From contig CM030717.1 of assembly GCA_017979445.1 (NCBI GenBank), positions 12,386,086-12,450,085 of the forward strand: a stretch of DNA of 64,000 nucleotides, written 5' to 3'. Source of the DNA: Akebia trifoliata (lineage: Eukaryota; Streptophyta; Magnoliopsida; Ranunculales; Lardizabalaceae). The stretch's first letter is position 1; every line of letters starts with the position of its first letter. Below the pieces are notes generated by a model, which saw only the letters and a list, made by a program, of their open reading frames with translations, ran no database searches and was not told where the DNA came from. Of this stretch, positions 44,601 through 54,605 are shown one piece after another. Position numbers and translations under genes: made by a program.

Positions 44601-47600
44601 CAAAACAACTTTGAGGTCGTGGGTTCAAACCCATCAAAAAATTATTATTTAGCCTTGGGTTTGGATTGAGCTGGGTTGCCTGAACCATCAATCTGAGCTC
44701 AATTCGAATTAAGGTTGGGTTGAGTTATTCTTACCCTGCTTAAACTCATGCTCTACATAACTTGGTCCATGCTAGCTCATCAATCGGGTTGAGCTTGGGG
44801 TAGCCCACCCAAGTTGCAGCCTTTACTACATGTACATGAAAGTGATTCCTTGATGAAACAGATATCTTTTTCCATATTTTAAAAATTCTTTGAAGATAAT
44901 AGAATGACTTTAAAATCTTTTTTCCCCAGAAAAAAAAAATCATATGATCATTTTGCATAGAGGTTTTTAGACATTGCTTGCCCTTGAATGAGACCATCTA
45001 AGCCTCAATTTAACAACTAAGTGGTTTTCTTCCTCTAAATGATGTATACTGATTTAGCTATGGATGAATTTCCAAGTGAAGCTTCTGTCATAGTTACCCT
45101 GATAGAGGAATTACATGTCTTTCATTTATTGATGTGTGCATATCTATGTGTTACTTGTGCTCCATGACATTTTTGTTTTGATTTGTCTTTCTTCCTTAAG
45201 TTTCTCTAAACAACAAGAACCAGGAAAAGTTATAGATCAAGTTTATTTATTTTTTGTTTCAAAAAAAGTTTTCAGTTTCATAACCTAGATTTTTTTTGCT
45301 AGGCAAGCAAGGGGTTAGTGGTTAATGGAGGTGAAGGTGGGTTCAATGAGATTTGAATCTAGGTCATGGGATCAACTCTCCTCAAGCCTTTACCACTTGG
45401 CTAAGTGGCACCTTCCCCTTTTATTAGATTTTAATAGCGGCGAAGGCTCGGTTTTCAGTTTGTGAATGAAATTAATTGTACTAAACTACTTATAGTGGGG
45501 CACATGGTCAGTCAGTATACTGAAGTTTTAAAATAGTGGCTTCCATTGCATTTCCTATTGGTTTTCACTGATGAAAATATTTTATGCTGTATGTGTTCTT
45601 GTTGTTTAATGACAAGCTTGCGGGAGACAACTTATTTGTGAAGTTGACTCATTATTCTCTTTTCATTTCATTGTTGCAAGACTTCTCTTCCACTGTGCCA
45701 CACTAGTAGCTTTTTTTGTTGCGTTCACATGTTTTAATCAATTCCTTCTTTCGTGCCTTATTATCATAAACACTTCTTTTTTCCCCCTAGCACCCACACC
45801 AAATGCACAACTGAAAAACAAAATCTACTAATAATGATAGGGGAACATATTACTACTGAACGTGTACTGGTGTGGTGTCATGTTGATAAGTCAAGTCGGC
45901 TCATCTTAAAACTCTTGTAAAATTTAGGGTCGAGTACAACATTCGGTTGATCAAAAAGGAAAAAATAGTAGAGCTTAAATGATGGAAATCAGAATGTTTG
46001 TGCTTCTTCCTTCTCTGTTCTTGCATCTATTCTGATGGCCATCACCAGAAAATAGTAGGGAATGGTAGTTTTGTCTTAACTAGAAAGTTATGCCTTGGAA
46101 AACCTTTTGGAGTATGTTTATCCCTAAAAAAAAATTCGTATTTATTCTCAGTCTTAACTGTTGCTTACCACCATCTCTACACAATTTATATTCTTTTGGA
46201 ATATTTATTTATTTATTATTATTTTTTCACCTTCTTAAGATTCAATTTTGGGTGATATGACTTAGATGATGATGACAACAGTAGCGACTAATGCTTAAGA
46301 TAACATAAGGTCATTGATCATTTGGTCCTCTCTAACACCAATCTCTGCTATATAATGGTTTTATAATCATGTTGTCTTATGAACTACAAATTACTGATAA
46401 AACATAAGTCTTGGAAAGAAAATGTTTGCATAGAAAATGATGAATGGACAAGCTTTAGAAAAGAGATCTCTTGCCTTCATCATTAATGAATGTAGTCTTT
46501 AAATATGCAATATAGTGGCTGTCATACCAGAAGTTTACGTCCATTGTATTTATTCTTCTGAATCTCTGGATGTGGCAGAACAAAGAAGTAACAGATGCCA
46601 TTCAGAAGGTTGCTGCTGCCTATGATTGCAAGATTGTTGAAGGTGTTCTCAGTCATCAGCTAAAACAGTTTGTGATCGACGGGAACAAAGTCATACTGAA
46701 TGTGTCCAGTCCTGACACCAGGGTTGATGATGCAGAGTTTGAGGAGAATGAAGTCTATGCAATTGACATAGTCACCAGCACCGGAGACGGCAAGGTGCGT
46801 ACTTTTTGTTTTTAAATATGTGGACGTTTTTTTTCATCCTCTGCTAATCCCTATCTAATATGCAATTATTTAAACACAATTGCAGCCTAGGCTGTTGGAT
46901 GAACGGCAAACTACCATTTACAAAAGAGCTGTGGATAAGAATTATCACTTGAAGATGAAAGCCTCAAGGTTCATCTTCAGCGAAATAAGCCAGAAATTTC
47001 CAATCATGCCATTTTCAGCAAGGTTTGCCAGTTCTTCATTTGGTTTTTATAGCTGAATATTCAAGTTTGTCTTTTTTTTTCACTATTCTACATAAATAAT
47101 TGTATGTGTCTTTTTTGCTATTAGAGCTTTGGAAGAGAAGCGGGCCCGGCTAGGATTAGTGGAATGTGTGAACCATGATCTTTTACAGCCATATTCTGTA
47201 CTTCATGAAAAACCTGGTAAGCATAAGGAGGTCTTTGTATCTTCATCCATATTTGCAATTATAATATCTGTTATGAATGATGTTTTTTGTGGGTGGTTGT
47301 GCAGGGGATTTTGTTGCCCATATCAAATTCACAGTTTTGCTTATGCCAAATGGGTCGGACCGGATTACTTCGCATGCTTTGCAGGAGCTTCAGACCACAA
47401 AGACCATAGATGATGACCCTGAAATAAAGGCCTGGTTGGCTTTAGGCACAAAGACTAAAAAGAAAGGTGGTGGAAAGAAGAAGAAAGGTGTGTTGACACA
47501 AACTCTTTATAGTGGAAGAAAAAGTTAAAAGATCTGGGTCGATGAATCACGTCCATCCAAGATTGCTTTCTTTATGGACACGGGATGATCTCATTTGGAG

Positions 47601-47811
47601 TTGAATCTATCTCCAAGTGGAACAAACTCAGAATTTTTCATGATAAAAAACTGTTAAAATTTATTCAGAATATAAGATTAATGTTAAAATTGTTCCATCA
47701 TTAGTCCAATTTTTGTGTTTGGCAGGTAAGAAGGCGGGTGACAAAGCTGACGACTCAGCAGAGGCCGAACCTATGGATACAAGTACAAATACTGCTGCAT
47801 CTCAAGGATGA
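41688..47811 (+). CDS. EBP1: EBP1/PA2G4 proliferation-associated protein (M24 fold, no peptidase activity)
   Basis: Exons: 41688-41781, 41885-41969, 42079-42228, 42334-42487, 46579-46794, 46886-47022, 47125-47216, 47305-47487, 47726-47811; 1197 nt, 398 aa, all GT-AG. The protein begins [20 protein letters not shown]. It has the pita-bread fold of methionine aminopeptidase 2, with the [18 protein letters not shown] segment at about residues 109-126. The aspartate expected 11 residues after D111, a metal ligand in true aminopeptidases, is Val122. This is as known for EBP1, which lacks peptidase activity. A Lys-rich stretch (about 357-375, [15 protein letters not shown]) suits RNA binding and nucleolar targeting. 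Plant EBP1 promotes organ growth and binds pre-ribosomal and structured RNA. Length fits the family (about 390-400). The start is the first ATG after the leader intron. Intron 4 is expanded by transposons. Confidence 0.96.
42644..43200. repeat. ~295 bp tandem duplication spanning a transposon end
   Basis: The segments beginning CTTTCTATTTTGTCTTTCAA (42644) and CTTTCTATTTTGTCTCTCAA (42941) run in parallel. They include the intron flank, a GTACATGT site, and the first ~110 bp of the hAT-like element (GGTAGACCCAGGCTCAACTC in both). The two copies differ at scattered positions. Confidence 0.85.
43607..44000. repeat. Dispersed repeat, copy 2 (GTTCGCCCGTGCC family)
   Basis: It starts TTAGAGTTCGCCCGTGCCTA, then CATCCTCTTTAAGGTCAATG. 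It continues with the same GTAAAAGAGAAAA and AAAGTTGGAGAGATATTATT units as the copy in clathrin intron 14, and ends with TTGTAGCAAAGTGGACCCTA. It is nested within the hAT-like element, so it is the younger insertion. Confidence 0.65.
44570..44645 (+). mobile_element. tRNA-like / SINE-like sequence
   Basis: TATAGCTCAGTTGATTTGA resembles an A-box and GGGTTCAAACCC is a perfect B-box with its arm pairing (GTGGGTTCAAACCCAT). The acceptor stem is not complementary and the anticodon arm is not convincing. A tRNA-derived SINE head or dead tRNA is therefore more likely than a functional gene. Confidence 0.5.
45300..45425 (-). mobile_element. tRNA-derived SINE-like element, minus strand
   Basis: On the minus strand: CACTTAGCCAAGTGGTAAAG (A-box), then GATTCAAATCTC (B-box), then CATTGAACCCACCTTC and TTAACCACTAACC. 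The same blocks, in the same order, are in the element at 9.19-9.31 kb. The two copies form one SINE family. Confidence 0.6.
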
Positions 47812-49328
47812 ATATATTTCCAATTTTGGTACTGATATGCCTGCTAGGGAAAACTTGTATCTGATGTTGGGCATAATTGTTTTTTACTGTTTCCTTCCTG
47901 TATTAATCATCAAAGGCTACAATAAACATGGTATAATTGTTCAAGATTGAGCAGAATAGTGTTGTTGTTTAATTGAATGGTAAAAGGAATTTGAGAGTAA
48001 CTAATGTTGAATAGCCATTCTCATAAAATTCTTTGTGCTTTATCTACTTGTATTATAGTGTATGGCTCAGGGATACTTAAGTTTGCCTGTTAAAGTGCTA
48101 GGCACTTTTCAGTAAGGTGTCGATGTACCTGCTTCGTCTCCCTCCCTGGAGTACCCCTTTAGGTTAACATTGATGACACAATGCTTACATGGAAGAAGCA
48201 ACCTATATAACCCCACAACCCTGCATTTGGGAGACGACTTTTGTATCTCACCAAATGTACAAGATACTAAGACATAAACAGTACTTGTTGGAAAGATCTA
48301 GGGATGGATTTCAATGGGTCAGTTTCCAAATCTCACTTAAAAGTTGGTTACTTTATTGGCTAGGGTTTAATGGGCAAGGTTTCGCTCTCTTGGAAAATAT
48401 TCTAAAAACACATGATCCGGCCTTGTAAATGAATTTTTATTATTTTTGGTGGTTCATGTAAATGATTAATCCAACCTATAGCTCCAAACATAGTAAATTT
48501 GTGATTAATTAGCGAATTAGGGAATAATACTTTTCTTGATCAAAATTGTCGTTGATTACAAAGATTCATATTTATTCAAGATTCAGATTTATTCACGGAT
48601 CTTTGAATCCCAAGAAATATATCGTGATTTGTATATATATTCCGCAAGTATTTTAATAAAGTATTTCGTATTTTCCTGTTCTCAATTCTCATTTCAAAAT
48701 TCAAGAGAAGGAAAAAAAAAATCCTAAGTTGAAAATTGCCCCTACAAAAATAATTAATCTTGAACAACTTGGGAAATTTCTATAATACGTTGATGATGAT
48801 CGTGAAGAGCTTGAAAAGAAAGATGAAATTACACCTAATTGTGAAGATATTCTTTTTGACGAGCTATTTGATCTACTACTTCGCATTAATAACTTTTTAG
48901 AAACGATAAGAAATTTCTTTTTAAATTTAATTAAGTCATGGGACATGATGATTTTAGCATTAATTAATATATCATGTTTTATACTTTTCATTTACATTGA
49001 TTATTAGATGGATTAAAATTAAATCTTTAATTACAAATATATATTTTATTAGATGAATGTGATTGTAGATTTAATTTAAGTATTGATAATTTGATTAGTA
49101 GATTATAATTGTTAGGTCATATCATATGTATATATATTCGAATTTTTAACGTTTTAAGAATTGTTGGACCTGAATCATTCTCGAATTATTTTTGTATCAT
49201 ATTTTTACCGTTCTACGTTTTTTCGTAGAATTTTCGAGTTAACCGGTGCATTGCTATTCCAAATGGTACCCAATTTATTTCTGTACTATTTTTTTCTCGT
49301 CCACTGCATTGCTAACTATGGCTCCAAC
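47812..49328. other. EBP1 3' UTR and intergenic region
   Basis: The first ~150 bases after the stop are the probable 3' UTR. The rest is AT-rich. A weakly coding-like acidic stretch (about 48.79-48.90 kb, EELEKKDEITP in one frame) is too short and interrupted to assign. Confidence 0.5.
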
Positions 49329-50248
49329 TAGGGGTGCAACTTAATTCGGTTCAAATCGAGAACCGAACCAAACCGTGCAATTGATTTTGTTTGGTTCGGT
49401 TTAGACTGTTACTAGTTCTGTTTTGGATTTAAAAAATGAAGAATCGATGAATTCGGTTCGGTTCTCAGTTCAGATAATATAAAAAATCGAACCAAATTGA
49501 AAACTGAATCACTGTTATAAAATAAAATATTAAATTTATAAATGATTCTTAGTTTTTAACAAAACCTAAACCCTTAACATATTCGATTCCCACTTTCTCT
49601 ACTCTCTCTCGTCACTTGCAGCGATCGTGTGGTTGCGGGCTCAACTCTAGTTGTTGGTGATCACCCCTCCATCTTTCTCTCTTTCTTTCTTCTCTCTCTC
49701 TTCTCTTGCCATTTGTGCGACTGTGCGACAGTGTAGCTATATTTGCATCTCAACTTCGGTGACCGGTTGCAGCTCTCTCTCCTCTTGAGGTAAGGCTGCA
49801 TCTCGCTCTCTGGTTGGTTGGCTGTCTGCAGGTGGTCGGTGCGTCCTCTCTCTCTCGGCATGCGGTTGCAGGTACCTCTCATGGAAACGGGTTTGGGTTT
49901 TGTAGTTTTGGAAAAAAATTAATTTTTTCGATAATTTTTAAAAACTCAATTTTTTTTTTAAATTAATCTAATTTTTTATGTGATTTCATAATCTTGTCTT
50001 TGGATTTTTAATTTTTCAATTTTCATAATTCATGTGTTTACATAATTTTTGATAAATTTGTGTAAATTTTTTTTTTTTTACAACCCATGGAACCGAACTG
50101 AACCAAACCGAATTAAGGTTGATTTGGGTTGTTTCAGTTCTAGGTCAAATCGGTTCGGTTCTGGTTCCTATATAATGGAATCAACCTTGGTCAGTTCGGT
50201 TTTGATTTTGTTCTAAATCGAACCAACCCAAATCAAGTTGCACCCTTA
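49329..50248. mobile_element. hAT non-autonomous element with perfect 8 bp target duplication
   Basis: The left end TAGGGGTGCAACTTAATTCGG is mirrored by the right end, TAAGGGTGCAACTTGATTTGG on the minus strand. A perfect direct octamer GCTCCAAC flanks the element (49321-49328 and 50249-50256). Subterminal GGTTCGGTTC-like repeats occur at both ends. The centre (49.59-49.88 kb) is a GC-richer, CT-rich segment unlike the AT-rich ends and could be captured leader sequence. There is no transposase. A related fragment lies at 60.70-60.86 kb. Confidence 0.85.
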
Positions 50249-50664
50249 GCTCCAACACTATAGTAGGAGTGTGTTTTACATGAGTCATTTTTTGGGTAAT
50301 TAGACTAATAAATTTCCTTATGAGTTACTAGTAAAACCTCCATTATTGGACCCCAAAGATGATAAAATCAAAGCAGACTAATTGATTTCCGGTACAACAA
50401 GTAACTATTGACACCTATCAAATTGACTTCCCTTAACATCCAAGATAACTTATTCAATATTTCCGAATAATCAGCCTTACAAGTAGGTTATGTCTAAAAT
50501 AATTAGCTTTTTAATGATTAAAATATTTATTATCTTTACTATTATTATGAGAGAAAACAGAGAAGAAGGGGTTTCACACAAAATTTTGGATATGCTTTGG
50601 ATGGTAATTTGATAAAATAAATAATAGATTTCTAACAATTTTGGACACATGCATTTCAAGTTCA
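50249..50664. other. Sequence upstream of the copia gag
   Basis: An intact 5' LTR followed by a TGGTATCAGAGC primer site would be expected here, but I see none. The copia element is therefore truncated or decayed at its 5' side. Confidence 0.45.
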
Positions 50665-53600
50665 ATGGAGGTTTCGACTTTTCATTCTCTCCAAGTTATA
50701 AATCAAGATCTGTTTTGTCTTGACCGGTTCAATGGACAACACTTCACTCGATGCCAACACAAAGTGTTGTTTTTTCTCACTACCTTGAACATTGCCTATG
50801 TTTTAGAAGATGATCAGGAAGTCAGTCCTAATGCTACTTTAGAAGACAACATTGAATTAAAAGAGAGGCGCAAGAAACAAAAACAGACGACTTTCTGTGC
50901 AAAAATCATATTTTCCATGTACTTTCGAACTCAATTTATGATATCTATCATACCGCCAACTCAACCAAGGAACTGTGAAAAGTTCTAGAGAATAAGTACA
51001 AAATTGAAGAGGCAAGTAATTAAAAATTTCTAATTAGTAATTATTTTAATTTTATGATGTCCAACAATAAATCGGTTCTATCCCAAGTACATGAACTACA
51101 ATTGATCATTGGAAATCTTAGAATTGTCAGAATTGATCTTCCAAAAGATTTTCAAGTGGGGCTATTATTTCTAAGCTTCTCAAATCCTGGAAAGGTTACA
51201 AGAAAAAGATGAAACGTGAGGAGAAAATTCACACATTGGAATCTCTACAGCGTCACCTTTGTGTAGAAGAAGATGCCGATAATAAATAACATAAACATGA
51301 CCAAATATAGAAAATCAAAGTGAACATGGTTGAGGATGATGAGCCCAACAAAACTAATTATAGGTTAAAACCTAAGAAGTTTACTTCTTTCAAGAAAAAA
51401 GTTGACAAGAACATGAAAAAGAATAATAAATGCTTCTACTACAATAATCCCGATCATTATGCACGAGAATGTCGAAATTGAAAGAAGCAATTTAAAAAAG
51501 AGGCAAATACGATAGTGATTAGGGATGCAATAGTTGCAACTATTTCCTATGCTCGTTCACTAGCAAATGTTATGTCAGACAACAATGGTTGGTGGGTTGA
51601 CACTGGAGCAACAAGACATTTCTGTAATGATAGAAGTCTTTACAAAAGTTATGCATCTTGTGGAGAAGGTCAAAAGTGAATATGGTTAACATTGCATTTT
51701 CTAACATTCTCAGAGTTGCGTCAATAAAGCTTAAATTTACTTTTGGGAAGATTATCTATTTTGTCAATGTCTTCCATACCCCAGATATCACCAAGAACCT
51801 CATTTTAGGAGACCTGCTTAACAAATTAGGTTTCAAACTTGTGTATGAATCAGATAGACATACCTTATCAAAGAATAATGTATTTTTAGGACATGGTTAT
51901 TCTTGTAAAGGCATGATTCGTCTAAATTTACATAATGAAATTTCTTCTGTTGTATGTATATTGTTGATTTATTATGTTTATGACATGGTAAATTATGATA
52001 CGTTAATTATAGTTCAATTAAACGTATGGCTAATCTATAACTTATTCCTAGGTATATTTTAGAGAAATTTTCTAAATGTTAAACCTATGTTCAATTTAAA
52101 GATAATTAGGAAATCCTTTAAATTTGTTGAAAAAACTTTTACTATCTTAGAACTTATTCATAGTGATATATGCGACTTTAAAAGTAAAACATGTAGAGGC
52201 AATATATATGTTGTTACCTTCATTGATGATCACTCAAGGTAAGCATATATTTATTTAATGAAAATTAAAGATGAAGTTTTCGAGAAATTTCGAATCTTTA
52301 AGACAGAAGTTGAAAATCAATTTAATCATAAAAGTAAGATTCTATATTCTGATAAGGGTTGTGAATACTATCCAAATGAGTTCATTAATTTCTATAAGGT
52401 TCATGCATTATCCATCAAATTACGGCTCCTTACACGCCGCAATAAAATAGAGTTACAGAAAAAAAGAATAGAACCTTAATTGAAATGGTAAATGCTATGA
52501 TTATTAATTCAAATTTATCTTTTTCATTAGTGGGTGAAGCAATATTGACTTCTTGTTACATTTTAAATAGAGTTCCAACAAAGAAACAAAATATTACTCC
52601 TTATGAACTCTGGTTCAAAAGGAAACATAATTTTAGTTGTCTCAATATATAAGGGTGTATTGCCTATGTAAGAAAACCTAGCACTAAAATATCAAAGTTA
52701 GGAGTTAGAACATATAAGTGTGTGTTTATTTATTATTTTAAGAATAGTCTAACTTATTGTTTTCATGACCTGGATATTGGTGATAGCATTGAATCTGTAG
52801 ATGTAGAGTTTTTTGAGGATTTGATTAAGTCAAGTTCTCATAAACCTATTTCTAAAAATTTTATTCCTGAATAGATTCCACAACCTATTCAAGATAACAC
52901 TAGTGATGACACATGTTCTGATTACCAACAATGTATTGAACCTAAGAGGAGTAAGATGCTTAGAGTTGAACACACTTTTAGACTTGACTTTTTGGTTTAT
53001 CTCGTTAAAGGAGACAAAAATGAAGTAAAAAAATGTTACTAAATTTTTATTAAATGTAAAGGGAGATAAACCCTCTACATTTTTTGTGGCCTTGAACTCT
53101 AGAGATTCATCATTTTGGAAAGAAGTCATTAATAATGAGATGAACTCGATTATCTCAAATCAGACTTGGGCTCTCTTAGACATATTTCCAGGTGCAAAAC
53201 CTATATGGTATAAATAGATTTTTTAAGAAGAAATTAAACGCAGATGGATAAATAAATAAGTTTAAAACTATATTAGTTGCTAATGACTAAATAGAGACAC
53301 ATGATAGATTATTTTGATATATATGTTCCAATAGCTCGAATATCATATATTTAAATACTTATTTATCATGTTTCCATTCATAAAATGATTGTCCATTAAA
53401 TGGATGTAAAAATAACATTTCTAAATAGTGATTTATAAGAAATTTACATGAAGCAACCGGAAGATTTTGTCAGACCTGGTTAAGAGAAGAAAGTTTACAA
53501 ATTAATTAAATCTCTTTATGGTTTAAAGCAAACTTATTTTCAATGGCATAAGAAATTTGACAAAATAGTCTTGTCTCATGGTTTTAAAGTTAGTAAAGCT

Positions 53601-54605
53601 AACAAATGCATTTATTGAAAATTTGATAGTCTGTGTCCTTATTTGTCTCTATGTTGATGATATGTTAATATTTAGAACTAATCTTGATTTTATAAAAGAA
53701 ATCAAAAGGTTTCTATTAACTAATTTTGATATTAAGATTTAGGGGGGGTTGACGTAATGTTAGGAATTAAAATCCTAAGGAAGGAATATGCAATGGTTTT
53801 GTCTCAATCTCATTATATTGAGACAATTTATAAAGAAAAATGATTATTTTGATCATTAACCAACTTTTACCCCTGTGGATCCTAGTATTAACTTAATAAA
53901 GAACACTAGTCGTATTCAAGCTCAATTAGAATACATCAGTATTATTGAAAGTCTTATTTATGCTATGCATTGCACAAGATTAGACATTACACACGTAGTA
54001 GGTGTGTTGTGTTGTTTTTCTAGTAATCTAAATATTGAGTATTGGAATGTTGTATCTAGAGTCTTAAGATACTTGAAGGGGACTTTAGACTATAGACTAC
54101 ATTATCAAGGATATCCAAATGTACTTGAAGGATACAATTATGCAAATTGGAATAATGTAAAGTCCAATTCAAAGTCAACAATTGGCTGGGTCTTTACATT
54201 AGGTGGAGTTGTTATTTCTTGGGCATCTACGAAGTAGACATGCATTTCAAATTTTACTATGATATTAGAGATGATAGTATTGGCAGATTCATATAAAGAG
54301 GCTAAGTAACTTAGGAATTTATTAATGGATATACCATTATGGAAAAAGTCAATTCCAACTACAATGATCAATTCTAATAGTCAAGCAACGTTGTACAAAG
54401 TAAAAAAAATAAAATATACAATGAAAACTCAAGGCACATTAGCCTTAAACACAATTTTATGAGATAATTACTTAAAAGTGGAGTAATTACAGTCGACTAT
54501 GTGAAATCTAATAGGAATTTAATGAATCTTTTAATTAAAGGACTTCCAAGATATATGATATCTAAAACTACTGAAGGAATAAGGCTAATGACTATAAAAT
54601 AAATC
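50665..54605 (+). mobile_element. Decayed Ty1/copia retrotransposon, gag-pol region
   Basis: All domains appear in copia order with many stops and frameshifts. Gag starts at ATG 50665 with FNGQHFTRCQHKVLFFLT. A zinc knuckle lies at 51431-51473 (CFYYNNPDHYARECR, second Cys changed to Tyr). The protease site is WWVDTGATRHF (DTGA 51599-51610). Integrase is at about 52.14-52.48 kb (HSDICDFK, VVTFIDDHSR, YSDKGCEY). Reverse transcriptase has LYVDDMLIF (YVDDM 53650-53664), and RNase H spans 53.88-54.24 kb (TLDYRLHYQGYP, STIGWVFTLGG). The order protease-integrase-RT-RNase H defines copia rather than gypsy. The element cannot encode a working polyprotein. Confidence 0.9.

Larger units (their letters stand above)
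42781..44825. mobile_element. hAT-like non-autonomous element in EBP1 intron 4
   Basis: The left end TAGGTCTGCAACCTGGGCG (second copy at 43075, TAGCACTGCAACTTAGGCG) is mirrored by the right end, TAAAGGCTGCAACTTGGGTG on the minus strand. Flanking octamers are GTACATGT on the left and CTACATGT on the right (44826-44833), 7 of 8 identical, which fits an 8 bp hAT duplication. The interior has AAGCTCAACCTGAGC-like repeats, a nested dispersed repeat, and a SINE-like element. There is no transposase. Confidence 0.65.
42488..46578. other. EBP1 intron 4 (4.1 kb), transposon-expanded
   Basis: It holds a hAT-like element with a duplicated left end, a dispersed repeat nested in it, and two SINE-like elements, annotated separately. 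From 45.43 to 46.58 kb the sequence is ordinary T-rich intron. Confidence 0.8.

Noticed and set aside
44570..44645. Functional tRNA gene
   Set aside because: A good B-box and T-arm, but the acceptor stem does not pair and no credible anticodon loop was found, so a SINE-like head is preferred.
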